From Gymnodinialimonas sp. 202GB13-11 (GTDB lineage Bacteria > Pseudomonadota > Alphaproteobacteria > Rhodobacterales > Rhodobacteraceae), in NCBI RefSeq assembly GCF_040932485.1, contig NZ_JBFRBH010000001.1, forward strand, positions 372,001 through 436,000: 64,000 nucleotides of DNA, written 5' to 3'. Below the pieces are notes generated by a model, which was given only the letters and a program-made list of their open reading frames with translations, made no database searches and was not told the DNA's origin. A program made the position numbers and the translations under genes. Positions 1-11,592 of the stretch are shown here, in pieces. Within the stretch, counting starts at the first letter, position 1. Each line of letters begins with the position of its first letter.

Positions 1-983
1 TGCTCGACGGCACGATGTCATCCCTCACACCGGGCTGCGAAACCAATATCGGCCTCACCTTCTGCCTCTTGCAGGACCTTCCCACTGATAGCACCGTGCG
101 CCTCTATTACGAGCCGGGCATCCAATGGCGTGGCGTCCTGCGTGCGCATGAGGTGATGGCGGGCATCGGCATCAACCGCCAGATCAAACGCGCCTATGCA
201 TGGCTCGCCACCGGGTACAAACCGGGCGACCGCATTTTTCTGATGGGGTATTCGCGTGGCGCCTATGCCGTCCGCTCGCTCGGCGGGCTGATCGACCGCA
301 TGGGCCTTCTGCGCCGCGAACTCGTCGCCCAAGGCATGGTTGAAGAGATCTACAGCCTCTACCGCGAAGACCCGGAGGGCGCGGCCGCGCAGGCGCTGAG
401 TGGGCGCGTTTGTTTCCGGGAGGTGCCGATCCGCTTTCTGGGTGCTTACGACACTGTCCGCGCCCTTGGCATCCGCTATCCGCTGGTCTGGCGCTTCTTG
501 CCCCTGCCGCACCCCTACCACAGCCACACCCTTGGCGATCATGTCGAGGTGGCGCGCCAGGCGCTCGCCCTTGATGAAACCCGCGTGGCCTATGCGCCGG
601 TTCTTTGGGATACGACAGCGCCCAACCGCAGCGGGCGCGATGTGCGACAGGTTTGGTTCAAGGGCAACCACGGCGACATCGGCGGCCAGTTGAATGGCAG
701 GGCGACGGCGCGTCCCCGCTCCAACATCTCACTCGTCTGGATGCTGGAAGAGGTGGCGGAAGCGGGCCTTTCCCTACCGGTCGGATGGCAGGGCCGCTTT
801 CAAACGGATCACGACGCGCCCTCGATTGGCAATTTCGCGGGCTTCGGCAAACTCTTCTGGGCCCGCAGGCGGCGCGTTGTGGGCGTTGACCCGTCCGAGC
901 GCCTCCACCCCAGCGCCAAGGGCCATTCCGGCGTTCCAACGCTCGACACCAATGATACAGACGGACAGCCCGCGCCCGGCTGA
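1..983 (+). CDS. DUF2235 alpha/beta-hydrolase-like protein, 5' end cut by window
   Basis: The first ATG is at 15, but the reading frame is open to the window edge and encodes LDGT just before it. DGT is the usual N-terminal motif of DUF2235 proteins, followed here by ETN, so the true start is upstream and the gene is partial. Counting from ATG 15, the nucleophile elbow GYSRGA puts the candidate Ser at residue 80. WFKGNHGDIGG carries the family's conserved His/Asp segment. The family includes Tle1-type phospholipases of type VI secretion and many uncharacterised intracellular hydrolases. No secretion genes are near, so a housekeeping hydrolase is as likely as an effector. It converges on hrpB with a gap of about 10 bases. 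Confidence 0.8.
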   Translation, partial: LDGTMSSLTPGCETNIGLTFCLLQDLPTDSTVRLYYEPGIQWRGVLRAHEVMAGIGINRQIKRAYAWLATGYKPGDRIFLMGYSRGAYAVRSLGGLIDRMGLLRRELVAQGMVEEIYSLYREDPEGAAAQALSGRVCFREVPIRFLGAYDTVRALGIRYPLVWRFLPLPHPYHSHTLGDHVEVARQALALDETRVAYAPVLWDTTAPNRSGRDVRQVWFKGNHGDIGGQLNGRATARPRSNISLVWMLEEVAEAGLSLPVGWQGRFQTDHDAPSIGNFAGFGKLFWARRRRVVGVDPSERLHPSAKGHSGVPTLDTNDTDGQPAPG

Positions 984-993
984 TCGGCCCGCC

Positions 994-3405
994 TCAACCT
1001 CCCTTTCGCTTCTTTGCCCGCAACGTCGGGTCGGCCTCCCGCGGGTCCTCCGGCCAGGGATGTTTCGGGTACTTCGCCCGCATCTCCTTGCGCACCTCGG
1101 CATAAGACCCGTCCCAAAACCCCGGCAAGTCGGTCGTGACCTGAACCGGCCTCTGCGCCGGGCTCAGCAGGGTCAATTTCAGTGGCAGCCGATCCGGTCC
1201 GATCCGAGGATGCTCCCGCGTGCCGAATACCTCCTGCAGGCGCAGCGCGACCTCTGGCACGTCGCCCGAATAATCAATCGCCACCGAGCGCCCGAGCGGC
1301 GACACCCAGCTCTCCGGCGCCAGCCGCGCGACCTCCTGCATGGCGTCCCACCCGAGCCACGCCTCCAGCGCCTGCGCCGGGTCGAAACGCTTCAAATCAT
1401 CAGCGCTTTTCAGGCCCGACAGAAACGGAAGCGCCCAATCCTCCAGCCCCGCCATCAAACCCGCGTCTGACACGTCCGCCACGCCGGAAAACGCGACCCG
1501 TGCCCGCAACAGCTTCGCCCGTTTCGACCATCCCAATGCGCCCAGGCCAAGATCACGCACCCCGTCCAGCAGGGCCTCGGCCACCGCTTCTGGCGCTGCG
1601 TCCTTCCAGACCCGATCCTCCAGCACCAGCGCACCCAACCGCTCCTGCCGCCGCGCCTCTACCCGCCGCGTCCGTTTGGACCATTCGCACACGTCTACCC
1701 AAGCGATCCGATCCCCATAGAGCGCCCGGACTTCAGCCTCCGACACCTCAACAGCCGCGCGGATCCGCGCCTCCCTCGGATTGCCATCCAGATCGGTCGC
1801 CACGATCAGCCGCGCTCCAGCCAACCCGTCGCCCTCCGGCATCACCGCGCCCTTACCGCCAGACAGCACGAACCGAGGCTGCTCCCCCGCGCGCCGCAGC
1901 CCGATCCGGTCCGGGTACGCCAAAGCCGCCTGCGCGCCCGGCCCCAGTGTCGGACCCGCCTCAAACCGCTTCAGCCGCTTAGCCTCCTGTCGGATGCGCG
2001 CAATGGCACCGGGATCGGCATTGAACTCTTTGGGCTTGTCCAAAGCCCGCAACCGCCGCTTCAGGTCCACGCCTTGCCCCCGCAACGGATCACGTTCAGC
2101 CAAAAGCGCCGCCAGACGGGCGGAGCCCTCGCCGCCAAGCGCCAACATATGCGCCAGCCTCGGATGCAGCGGCATCCGGGCAAGCTCCTTGCCATGGGGT
2201 GTGATCGCGTCGCCAGCGTTCAGAGCCCCCAGCTCGCGCAGCAACGCTCGCGCTTCCGCCATCGCGCCCTCCGGCGGCTCGGTCAGAAACGCCAAGCCCT
2301 CGGCCCCGCCCCACAGCGCCAGTTCCAAGGCCAAACCGGTCAAATCCGCCGCCTCGATCTCGGCAGGCGGGTAGGCGGGCAAGGCCCCCTCGGCCCCTTT
2401 CGTCCACATCCGGTAGCAGACCCCGGGCGCAACCCGACCCGCGCGGCCCCGCCTTTGATCCGCCTCCGCCCGGCTAACAGGTTCCGTCACCAGCCGTGCC
2501 ATCCCGCTGCCGGGATCAAACCGCGCCCGGCGCGACCGGCCTGCGTCCACGACAATGCGCACGTCTTCGATGGTCAGGGAGGTCTCGGCAATCGACGTGG
2601 CCAGCACCAGTTTTCGACCATTGGCCTCTGGCCTGACCGCCGCCCGTTGCTCCGCCAGCTTCATCGCGCCAAACAGAGGGCGTAGCACCACATCGCGCCG
2701 CAGACTCCCCTCCAACAACGCGGCCACCCGCCGGATTTCCCCCTCACCCGGAAGGAAGACCAGACAGCCTCCTTCCGCTTCACGCATAGCCTGCAATACC
2801 AAATCGGCCACCGCCGCCTCAAACCGCAATTCCTTGCGCGGCGGCACGTCCAGCCACTTGGTCTCGACCGGAAAGGCCCGTCCTTTGGACGAGATCATCG
2901 GCGCGTCGTCTAGCATCGCCGCGACTGGCCCCGCATCCAGCGTGGCTGACATCACCACCAGCCAAAGGTCCTCGCGCAGGGCCCTGCGCACTTCCCATGT
3001 CAGCGCCAGCCCAAGGTCGGCGTTCAACGACCGCTCGTGGAACTCGTCGAAGATGACGGCGCCCACACCCGGCAGTTCTGGATCGTTCTGCAGCATCCGC
3101 GTCAGGATGCCCTCGGTCACCACTTCGATACGAGTGTCCGGTCCAACGGCATTGTCACCGCGCACGCGGTAGCCCACGGTCTGCCCAACCGCTTCGCCCA
3201 ACGTGTCCGCCATCCGCTCCGCCGCCGCGCGCGCGGCCAGCCTGCGCGGCTCCAGCATAATGATCTTGCCCGTGACCTCAGGCAGCAAGGCCAGTGGTAC
3301 ACGCGTGGTCTTGCCCGCACCGGGTGGGGCCTGCAGAACGGCACGCCCTTCGGCCCGCAAGGCGGCAACAAGCTCGGGCAGGATGGTGTCGATGGGCAGC
3401 TCCAT
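994..3405 (-). CDS. hrpB: ATP-dependent RNA helicase HrpB
   Basis: DEAH-box family helicase of about 803 residues, normal for HrpB. Near the N-terminus are Walker A (PPGAGKTTR), the DEAH-variant box DEFHERS, the SAT motif, then motif VI (QRRGRAGR), followed by the HA2-like region and the HrpB-specific C-terminal domain ending in a Lys/Arg-rich tail. HrpB is a cytoplasmic putative RNA helicase of uncertain substrate. I place the start at the MELPIDTILPEL methionine, because family members begin close to LPID. In-frame ATGs at 3411 and 3441 are alternatives. It is divergent from meaB across a short gap, so the two probably share a promoter region. Confidence 0.93.
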   Translation of the reverse strand: MELPIDTILPELVAALRAEGRAVLQAPPGAGKTTRVPLALLPEVTGKIIMLEPRRLAARAAAERMADTLGEAVGQTVGYRVRGDNAVGPDTRIEVVTEGILTRMLQNDPELPGVGAVIFDEFHERSLNADLGLALTWEVRRALREDLWLVVMSATLDAGPVAAMLDDAPMISSKGRAFPVETKWLDVPPRKELRFEAAVADLVLQAMREAEGGCLVFLPGEGEIRRVAALLEGSLRRDVVLRPLFGAMKLAEQRAAVRPEANGRKLVLATSIAETSLTIEDVRIVVDAGRSRRARFDPGSGMARLVTEPVSRAEADQRRGRAGRVAPGVCYRMWTKGAEGALPAYPPAEIEAADLTGLALELALWGGAEGLAFLTEPPEGAMAEARALLRELGALNAGDAITPHGKELARMPLHPRLAHMLALGGEGSARLAALLAERDPLRGQGVDLKRRLRALDKPKEFNADPGAIARIRQEAKRLKRFEAGPTLGPGAQAALAYPDRIGLRRAGEQPRFVLSGGKGAVMPEGDGLAGARLIVATDLDGNPREARIRAAVEVSEAEVRALYGDRIAWVDVCEWSKRTRRVEARRQERLGALVLEDRVWKDAAPEAVAEALLDGVRDLGLGALGWSKRAKLLRARVAFSGVADVSDAGLMAGLEDWALPFLSGLKSADDLKRFDPAQALEAWLGWDAMQEVARLAPESWVSPLGRSVAIDYSGDVPEVALRLQEVFGTREHPRIGPDRLPLKLTLLSPAQRPVQVTTDLPGFWDGSYAEVRKEMRAKYPKHPWPEDPREADPTLRAKKRKGG

Positions 3406-3497
3406 GGACATCGGCCTAGGCAAGCGCGCGAGGTGCGTCAACGGCTGGACTTGGCCCGCCGGATTGCGTCATGTGGCAGGGAACGGAGGCGGAGCGC

Positions 3498-4466
3498 ATG
3501 GACGATCTGGCAGAGAGGGTGGCAGCAGGCGATAGACGGGCCTTGGCCCGTGCCGTGACGCTGGTGGAAAGCACGCGGCTCGATCATCAGGAACAGGCGC
3601 TCGCATTGCTCGATCAATTGCGCGGGCTGGATCGTCAGGCTCTGCGCATCGGCCTGTCAGGCACGCCCGGTGTAGGCAAATCCACGTTCATCGAGGCGTT
3701 TGGCATGATGCTGGTCAAAGCGGGCCTGCGTGTTGCTGTGCTGGCCGTGGACCCGTCCTCGGCCCGCTCCGGCGGCTCCATTCTTGGTGATAAGACCCGA
3801 ATGGATCGCTTGAGTCGCGAGAAGGGCGCGTTCATCCGCCCCTCCCCATCCTCCGCCGCGCTCGGTGGCGTTGCCCGCCGCACGCGAGAGGCAATCAGCT
3901 TGTGTGAGGCCGCTGCCTTCGACGTCGTGCTGATCGAGACCGTCGGCGTGGGCCAGTCCGAGACGATGGTGGCACAGATGTGCGACCTATTCGTCCTGCT
4001 CCTCGCGCCAGGTGGGGGGGACGACCTGCAGGGCGTGAAGCGCGGCATCATGGAAATGGCCGACATTATCCTAGTGAACAAGGCGGATGGAGACCTCAAA
4101 ACCACCGCGATCCGCACCGTCTCCGACTATGCCAGCGCCTTGATGCTGCTGCGCAAACGCCCGCAAGATCCGGACGATTTCCCGAAGGCGCTTGCCGTGT
4201 CTGCCGTGGAAGGGGGCGGGCTCGACCAAGCCTGGGCCGAGATGCAGGCACTGGCCGATTGGCGCAAGGCAGAGGGGCATTGGGACCGCACCCGCGCGGC
4301 GCAGGCCGCGCATTGGTTCGAGCAGGAAGTGCGTGAGGGACTATTGGCGCGGCTCACGCAAGATGCGGAAATCAAGGCCCAGATGCGCAACAGCGCAGAG
4401 GCCGTGGCGCGGGGCGAGGCCACAGCGACGGCAGCTGCACGGGCCATTCTCAAGCAGTTGCGTTAG
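3498..4466 (+). CDS. meaB: Methylmalonyl-CoA mutase-associated GTPase MeaB (ArgK family)
   Basis: G3E P-loop GTPase that, in the known family, chaperones adenosylcobalamin-dependent methylmalonyl-CoA mutase and protects it from inactivation. Visible motifs are the P-loop [18 protein letters not shown], the switch region ETVGVGQSE and NKADGD. The start at 3498 is supported by GGAGG at 3485-3489 with an 8-base spacer. The in-frame ATG at 3471 lacks such a site. The length, 322 residues, is typical. No mutase gene lies in the window, so the partner must be encoded elsewhere. The stop overlaps the convergent DUF4166 gene by 4 bases. Confidence 0.92.
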   Translation: MDDLAERVAAGDRRALARAVTLVESTRLDHQEQALALLDQLRGLDRQALRIGLSGTPGVGKSTFIEAFGMMLVKAGLRVAVLAVDPSSARSGGSILGDKTRMDRLSREKGAFIRPSPSSAALGGVARRTREAISLCEAAAFDVVLIETVGVGQSETMVAQMCDLFVLLLAPGGGDDLQGVKRGIMEMADIILVNKADGDLKTTAIRTVSDYASALMLLRKRPQDPDDFPKALAVSAVEGGGLDQAWAEMQALADWRKAEGHWDRTRAAQAAHWFEQEVREGLLARLTQDAEIKAQMRNSAEAVARGEATATAAARAILKQLR

Positions 4467-4993
4467 CGGCCTGTAAACCGCGTCATCTCACCCTGATAGC
4501 GGATGATCAGCCCGAGGCCCTTCACCTTGGCATGAACGTCAAATGTGATTGCCCCATCCGAACCGACACCTTCCACGCCCTCACAACTGACCACCAAGCC
4601 CTTCGGCACCGGAAGGCCAAAGCCGGTGATCTTCGTGATCGGAATATGCAGCCCGCCGTCCAGCACCTTCGGCTCCATCAGGAACACGCTGGTCCCCACC
4701 TGCTCGGCCACGATGCCAGGTGCTTCCAGCCATTGTTTGGAGCGGGTCATATGACCGTCAAAATTCCGCTCCCAGATCTCCACGTCACGGTCGCGGGTCA
4801 TTCGGAAGGTGAACGGCATCTCACCAGACGTGCCCGGCATGCCGCCCGCCTGCGCGACCATGCGGGCCATTGCATTGCCGTGGGTCACGGTCACGCGGCC
4901 TTTGTAGAAATCTGAGCCATCAACCGAATGAAACCGCTGCAACGCCTCGGGTAGGTCGTCAAAGGCGGCACCCATGGCCGTGGGGTAGAGCAT
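4463..4993 (-). CDS. DUF4166 domain protein
   Basis: A protein of 176 residues beginning [16 protein letters not shown] longer upstream frame exists, but it runs inside the preceding gene. The pattern [23 protein letters not shown] and [10 protein letters not shown] fits the DUF4166 family, whose function is unknown and which is often found near DCC-family proteins. The start codon overlaps the stop of the upstream DCC gene by one base (TAATG), so the two are translationally coupled. No signal peptide or membrane helix is evident. I infer a cytoplasmic partner of the DCC protein, but nothing in the sequence shows a reaction. Confidence 0.8.
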   Translation of the reverse strand: MLYPTAMGAAFDDLPEALQRFHSVDGSDFYKGRVTVTHGNAMARMVAQAGGMPGTSGEMPFTFRMTRDRDVEIWERNFDGHMTRSKQWLEAPGIVAEQVGTSVFLMEPKVLDGGLHIPITKITGFGLPVPKGLVVSCEGVEGVGSDGAITFDVHAKVKGLGLIIRYQGEMTRFTGR

Positions 4994-5541
4994 TATGTCG
5001 CCTCGTCGTCTCGGTCGATGAACCGCGCCATCACGCCCGGCTCCGGTATCATGCACGTCTCGTAGCGGCCGAAAAGGGCATAGCGGTTCCGGGCGATGCG
5101 ATTGTAGAGGAAGGTTTTCAGCGGGCGGGGCAAAAACCGGACGATGGAAAGCGCCCGCCAAGGCCAGCCGACGGCGCGCATCGCGGCGGCGAAACTGTCG
5201 AGGTGGGTGTAGGTGACACCGTTGACGAGGATCAGGTTGGTCTCGAAATCATCGGGTGGCAGACCGAGCGCGTTGTATAGGTCTGCTCCCAGATCTGACT
5301 GGGCGTGGGCGAAGCGGAAGCGTTCCGCACGGTCTACTCGGGTGATGAAGCGGAAGAAGCCGGAGCACAGCACGCATTCGCCGTCGAAAACGATCAGGTC
5401 GCGGTTGGCGAGGCGCGTTTGCAGCGCTTGGGGCAGGTCGGAGACGAGGGCGTTCAGCGGAAGATCGCCTCGCCCTGTTCGTCGATCAGGCGCTTGGCTT
5501 TGAGGGTCGACGAGGTCACTGCTTCGTCGCGCGACTGGCAC
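4993..5541 (-). CDS. DCC-family (DUF393) thiol-disulfide oxidoreductase-like protein
   Basis: The diagnostic segment is VFDGECVLCSGFFRF, containing the DGxCxxC signature of the DUF393/DCC family. RFLPRPLKTFLYNRIARNRY follows near the C-terminus as expected. The only standard start in frame is ATG 5541, which would overlap the upstream HlyU-like gene by 88 bases and add a low-complexity basic N-terminus. An alternative is CTG at 5457, overlapping the upstream TGA as CTGA and preceded by GAGG, which would give a 154-residue protein closer to family size. The exact start is therefore uncertain. Family function is inferred redox chemistry, and no substrate is known. Confidence 0.82.
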   Translation of the reverse strand: MPVARRSSDLVDPQSQAPDRRTGRGDLPLNALVSDLPQALQTRLANRDLIVFDGECVLCSGFFRFITRVDRAERFRFAHAQSDLGADLYNALGLPPDDFETNLILVNGVTYTHLDSFAAAMRAVGWPWRALSIVRFLPRPLKTFLYNRIARNRYALFGRYETCMIPEPGVMARFIDRDDEAT

Positions 5542-5732
5542 ATATCGGCGCGGACCATAGTGTGGGTCTTGGTGTCGCCATCGATCTCTTTCTCGATCAA
5601 CGCGCAGATCCGGTGGCCGCCTGCATCGGCTTGGGGTTGGGCGATGATGCGGAAACCTTCGTAGTCCTCCGCGGGTTCGCTGGCTGACTTGCCGCCACCG
5701 CCGCCGCCGAAGAGTTTGGAGAGGAAAGACAT
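5454..5732 (-). CDS. HlyU-family small protein
   Basis: A 92-residue protein that starts MSFLSKLFGGGGGG and continues with YEGFRIIAQP and GGHRICALIEKE, the pattern of alphaproteobacterial HlyU-family proteins. The family is named after Vibrio HlyU, but these short members lack an obvious helix-turn-helix, so a role in transcription is not secure. The start at 5732 is preferred because the glycine-rich N-terminus is conserved in type and GGGAG precedes it. The upstream extension is proline-rich and unlikely to be coding. It is the first gene of the HlyU-DCC-DUF4166 minus-strand group. Confidence 0.8.
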   Translation of the reverse strand: MSFLSKLFGGGGGGKSASEPAEDYEGFRIIAQPQADAGGHRICALIEKEIDGDTKTHTMVRADMCQSRDEAVTSSTLKAKRLIDEQGEAIFR

Positions 5733-5808
5733 GGGGGTCTCCCGGGTCGGTTCATGGGTCGCCCAGTAACGTAGTGCGATGGGGGGAGGAGGGGAAGGCG
5801 CGTGTTTA

Positions 5809-5820
5809 CTCACGCGTGAG
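5809..5820. promoter_or_regulatory. 12-bp perfect palindrome upstream of the HlyU-like gene
   Basis: CTCACGCGTGAG is perfectly palindromic and lies about 77 bases upstream of the HlyU-like start, in the 172-base gap before the YigZ-like gene. It could be an operator or a weak hairpin. It has no U-run and nothing else identifies a binding protein. Confidence 0.3.
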
Positions 5821-5904
5821 CAGCGAGGTTATGATTTTGAAAAATAATGATAAAGTGGATTTCGTTTACGCTTTGTTAACCCGAATTCTGTCGCTTTTTG
5901 CGTT

Positions 5905-6270
5905 TTATCCACGCAACGGGTCGATGTGGTCGAGGTAGTGGGTGACGCAATCCTGCACCCTCCGGAAACGGTCGCCGCCCAGATGCGTGCCACCGAACCA
6001 GCGGGTGACGATAATGAGGTGGTTGTGCAACTCAGCCCGCTCCAGCATGCGGACGATCACCATGCCTGCGCCGGCCTCTCCATCATCGTTCTTCAGCGGG
6101 CCGTCGGTGGTCAGAAGCGCCCAAGTGTTGTGGGTGGCTTTGGCGAATTTCTTCTGACGTTTGAGGGTTTTGAGGAGGGCGAGCGCCTCGGCCTTGGACG
6201 TCGCAGGGCCACCGGAGACGGCGTATTTCGAGCCGCGGTCTGTGAGGATGTTGTCGTGGGTGATGAGCAT
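5905..6270 (-). CDS. YigZ/IMPACT-family protein (UPF0029 N-terminal domain)
   Basis: A 121-residue single-domain protein. The segments DDGEAGAG and TRWFGGTHLGGDRF correspond to the conserved DDGEPxGTAG and TRYFGGxKLG blocks of the YigZ/IMPACT N-terminal domain. Full-length YigZ has about 200 residues with a second ferredoxin-like domain, which is absent here, so this is a short member. In the family the domain is thought to act near ribosomes or tRNA-like substrates, but the bacterial role is not settled. It stands alone, preceded by a palindromic repeat in the gap before the barstar-like gene. Confidence 0.82.
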   Translation of the reverse strand: MLITHDNILTDRGSKYAVSGGPATSKAEALALLKTLKRQKKFAKATHNTWALLTTDGPLKNDDGEAGAGMVIVRMLERAELHNHLIIVTRWFGGTHLGGDRFRRVQDCVTHYLDHIDPLRG

Positions 6271-6314
6271 GGAGTGGGTTTAGGGAGCGGGGTAGGATGT
6301 GGCAACGGGGCACC

Positions 6315-6336
6315 CCGGGCCAAGGCCCGGTCTACG
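6315..6336. repeat. Short palindromic (REP-like) repeat, copy 1
   Basis: The palindrome CCGGGCC-A-AGGCCCGG followed by TCTACG matches a second copy at 27416-27437 with one difference. It sits between two minus-strand genes and belongs to no coding frame. The shared trailing TCTACG suggests a dispersed palindromic element rather than chance. Confidence 0.55.
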
Positions 6337-6407
6337 CGTGCAGATTTTCTGCGCGGCTGAGATGGTGCAACACAACCGTGCATCCGACGAGGCGGTGCAG
6401 ATATGTG

Positions 6408-6925
6408 TTAAACGCCACGCGACGCGTTCAACCATTCCTTTGGATTGAACCTTGCCGCGCGCCCGCCAAGCGTGTCGGTTGAAAACAATGGATCGTTCGC
6501 CTGAAACAACCCGAGCATCAATCCACCGAACAGCAGTGCGTCGCGGGCTTGATATTCGAAGATGTCCAGAAAGCCCGATGTGAAGCGTTCGTTTTCCTGT
6601 TTCAAACGATCAATGCCACGGCCCACGACTGCGAGGCGTTTGGATGTGGGGAACGGCGGGGTGCGCAAACCATCGTTGATTGCGTCCAGATTCGGCCTCG
6701 AGAGCTGGTAGCCGAATTGGTTTTGCCAATCGAAACCAACCGATACTGAATACAGAAACGTGTCCATCGTTTCACAATTCACTTCGAGAATTGCGTAGTC
6801 CAAAGCCTTGAGATCCGCGATCGCCTCGTCGAGGACGGTTTCGCGGAAGAAGAGGTTGGTCGCGCCGTTTTGGGCGAGCGGCCAGTCGGGCCTTTCGCTC
6901 CAATCTTCTTCCGAGAAAGGCCCGC

Positions 6926-6929
<4 letters not shown>
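6408..6929 (-). CDS. Barstar-like protein coupled to rpoD
   Basis: A 173-residue protein. The segment [17 protein letters not shown] resembles the barstar core (fP..yG.NlDALnDcL), preceded by a predicted strand-helix region [12 protein letters not shown]. Barstars inhibit barnase-type ribonucleases. No RNase gene is adjacent, so the target is unknown. The start is a GTG at 6929 that overlaps the rpoD stop as GTGA, so translation is probably coupled to the housekeeping sigma factor. The protein is roughly twice the length of classical barstar and its C-terminal half ([13 protein letters not shown]) is unrecognised. The family call is moderate. Confidence 0.55.
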
Positions 6930-8929
<2,000 letters not shown>

Positions 8930-9022
8930 TGGCATCTATCCCTTGGGCTTGGGTCGATTCGGGTGAGTCGAACCCTTGCTTCTGAAAACAAACCTTAGAC
9001 CGAATCACTGATTCGGAAAGGT

Positions 9023-10966
9023 CTATTTCCTTGTTTTCTTGCCTTGTCCTGCGGTCGAGAGCAACCGGTGGAACTCGGCCCGTGCGTCTGCCGTTTCGCC
9101 GAATTGTTCGGCATCGTCTTCGCCCTTTGGGCTGAGCGCGGCATGTTTTCCACGGACCGCCTCGTTCAGGCGGTAGGCAAGGGTGGCATCTTCATCATTC
9201 GTAATCTCGCCAAGGTCCTGCGTGGCCTCGGCCATCTCGTCCTCGATCGCGCGGGCGGCGGCTTGTTTGGCGAACTCCTCGGCCAGACATTCGGCCGTAC
9301 GGGAGGGATCGCCGTCGCCGATCAGGAACGGAGTTATCGCCAGATGGGAAAGCGAGAGCAGTCTTTCAAGGGCAGGCGCGCAGGGGGAGGCGTTTATTTC
9401 ATCCAGCAGCGTGGCGGGGTCGCGGGTGTTGGTGCGCAGGATGAAGGTCGCAAGCTCTGCATGGTCGGTGTCGCGGGGGTTGAGGCGGTCGAGCTGGTCT
9501 TCGAAAACGTCGATCAGATCGGGAAAGCGGATGCAGCTGGCCACGATCAGGCCGGTGCGCAGGGTTTCGCCATTGAGCGCGGTGGCCTTCACGCGGGTGG
9601 TGGCCAATGGGGCCTGCGCCTCGGCAAAACCACGACCCTTCCATTGGCCACGCCCCTTGCCGTTACTGCGCGGTTGCCAGGCGGGCCGGAACAGCGCGCG
9701 GCGCAGATCGGCGATGGCATCGCCGTAATGGCGTTTGAGGCTGGGGTCGGTGATGCGGCCAATGGCCTGACGTAGACGTCCGTCGAGGGCGGCCTTGCGT
9801 TCGGGGCTGTCGAACACTTGCCCCTCCGTCTCGCGCCGCCAGAGGAGGTTGACCATAGGCTCTGCCTTGTCGAGGAGCGCCTGCATCGCGCCCGCCCCTT
9901 GCGCCTTGATCAGATCGTCGGGGTCCATGCCTTCGGGCATCACTACGAAGCGCAGGCCCTTGCCGCCCTCCAACATCGGCAGGGCCAGATCAATCAGGCG
10001 CATCGCGGCGCGTTGACCGGCTGTGTCGCCGTCGAGCGTAATGATCGGCTCGTCCGTGATGCGCCACATGAGGCGCAGTTGGTCTTCCGTCACAGCCGTG
10101 CCCAGAGGGGCGACTGCGGCACCGAACCCGGCCTTCGCCAGCGCGATCACGTCCATATAGCCTTCGGCCACGATCAGCGGCTGGCCCTTGCCCGCCGCCT
10201 CCCGCGCGGGGCCGTGGTGGTAGAGGGAGCGGCCCTTGTCGAACAGCACCGTCTCGGGTGAATTCAGGTATTTCGCGTTGTCATTCGGGTCCATCGCCCG
10301 CCCGCCAAAGCCCACACAGCGCCCGCGCGGATCGCGGATGGGAAAGATGATGCGGCCCCGGAACGTGTCATAGGGCTTGCCGCCCTTTTGCGACGGCTTG
10401 GCGAGACCGGTTTCCAGTAGGTCCTTGTCCTTGAAGCCTTTGCCGATCAGCGCGTCCCACAGGCCCTGCCAGCTATCGGGTGCAAAGCCGATTTCGAACC
10501 GTTCCAGCGTCGCCTCGTCCATCCCGCGCCGCTGAAGATATTCGCGCGCCTCGGACGCCGCACCGGTCTTGAGTTGCAAGCGGAACCACGAGACGGCGGC
10601 TTCTGTCACTTTGGCCAGTTCCGTGTTCCGGTCGGCCTTTTCCTGTGCCTTCGGATCGCGGGCGGGCATGGTCATGCCGGCCTCTCGCGCCAGAAGCTCC
10701 ACCGCTTCCATGAAGCCCACATTCTCCGTCTCCTGGACGAATTTGAACATGTCGCCTTTGGCGTGGCAGCCGAAGCAATAGTAATAGCCCTTGCGATCCT
10801 CGACATGGAACGAGGCGGTCTTTTCCTGATGGAATGGGCAGGGCGCCCACATGTCGCCCTTGGCCTGATTGGATTTGCGGTTGTCCCAGATCACCTTGCG
10901 CCCCACGACCTGCGCGATCGAGGTGCGGTTGCGAAGCTCGTCAAGGAATCCGGGGGGCAAGGACAT
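9023..10966 (-). CDS. dnaG: DNA primase DnaG
   Basis: A 647-residue primase. The N-terminal CHC2 zinc finger is seen as CPFHQEKTASF and YYYCFGCHAKGD. The TOPRIM core follows (VAEGYMDVIAL with its Glu, then TLDGDTAGQRA with the DxD motif). The C-terminal helicase-binding domain is the less conserved part from about residue 430. It makes RNA primers at the replication fork. It lies directly upstream of rpoD and 86 bases downstream of soxG on the same strand, so read-through from the sox operon is possible, though a separate promoter is likely. Confidence 0.97.
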   Translation of the reverse strand: MSLPPGFLDELRNRTSIAQVVGRKVIWDNRKSNQAKGDMWAPCPFHQEKTASFHVEDRKGYYYCFGCHAKGDMFKFVQETENVGFMEAVELLAREAGMTMPARDPKAQEKADRNTELAKVTEAAVSWFRLQLKTGAASEAREYLQRRGMDEATLERFEIGFAPDSWQGLWDALIGKGFKDKDLLETGLAKPSQKGGKPYDTFRGRIIFPIRDPRGRCVGFGGRAMDPNDNAKYLNSPETVLFDKGRSLYHHGPAREAAGKGQPLIVAEGYMDVIALAKAGFGAAVAPLGTAVTEDQLRLMWRITDEPIITLDGDTAGQRAAMRLIDLALPMLEGGKGLRFVVMPEGMDPDDLIKAQGAGAMQALLDKAEPMVNLLWRRETEGQVFDSPERKAALDGRLRQAIGRITDPSLKRHYGDAIADLRRALFRPAWQPRSNGKGRGQWKGRGFAEAQAPLATTRVKATALNGETLRTGLIVASCIRFPDLIDVFEDQLDRLNPRDTDHAELATFILRTNTRDPATLLDEINASPCAPALERLLSLSHLAITPFLIGDGDPSRTAECLAEEFAKQAAARAIEDEMAEATQDLGEITNDEDATLAYRLNEAVRGKHAALSPKGEDDAEQFGETADARAEFHRLLSTAGQGKKTRK

Positions 10967-11052
10967 GAGGCTAATATCGGGGCGCCGTGGGGGAGTGTCC
11001 AGATGCCGAAAGGGTCGATTGGTTAACGTGCCGTGGTGGCAGGAAACTTTGC

Positions 11053-11592
11053 TTAACCAGTTAGCTCGGCACGTGCTGCGACCATCTTCATGGCGCGCTC
11101 AACCTCATGGACCAGCGATGCGGCCATGGAACGGAAGACCATGACCTCATAGCGCTCCGCGCCTGTCCGCATCAGCACGCAATTCATATGGCCCAGAAGC
11201 GTACGAGCCGCAGACCCCACGCCGAACGCGCTATCGCGCAGGTCGATGGGCACGAGGCGGGCCAACACCAATGCGGCGTCTGCCCCTTCCAGCGCGCAAC
11301 AGGCCCAGGCGCTGCTTTGGTCCACCATGGCCGCGCCTGCGACGGGCTTAAGCGGTTTGCCAAGCGCCAGCGCCTGATCCGGCCCGAACCAGACCAGACC
11401 TTTGGCATGCGTGTTGGGAGAGGGGAAATCCGCGCCCATCTGTTTGTCGAGCGCGCGGGAGAGTTTGGCCATCTGCCCCTTGTTCGGCGCGATCCATGTG
11501 ATGCCGTCGTGCGTGATTTCGGTAAGATGTACATCGCCTGCCTCAATCGGGAGCAGGCCGTCGAACGGGGTCTTGGCGGTCAGGTTAGCCAC
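11053..11592 (-). CDS. soxG: Sarcosine oxidase gamma subunit
   Basis: A protein of about 179 residues, homologous in type to the gamma subunit of heterotetrameric sarcosine oxidase, with the blocks TPFDGLLP, HAKGLVWFGPDQ, DQSSAWACCALEG and CVLMRTGAERYEVMVFRS. It packs against the alpha subunit. I choose the GTG at 11592 because GGAGG precedes it with an 8-base spacer. The ATG at 11607 has no room for a ribosome site. The start overlaps the soxA stop by 8 bases, so translation is coupled. It is the last gene of the sox operon. Confidence 0.88.
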   Translation of the reverse strand: MANLTAKTPFDGLLPIEAGDVHLTEITHDGITWIAPNKGQMAKLSRALDKQMGADFPSPNTHAKGLVWFGPDQALALGKPLKPVAGAAMVDQSSAWACCALEGADAALVLARLVPIDLRDSAFGVGSAARTLLGHMNCVLMRTGAERYEVMVFRSMAASLVHEVERAMKMVAARAELTG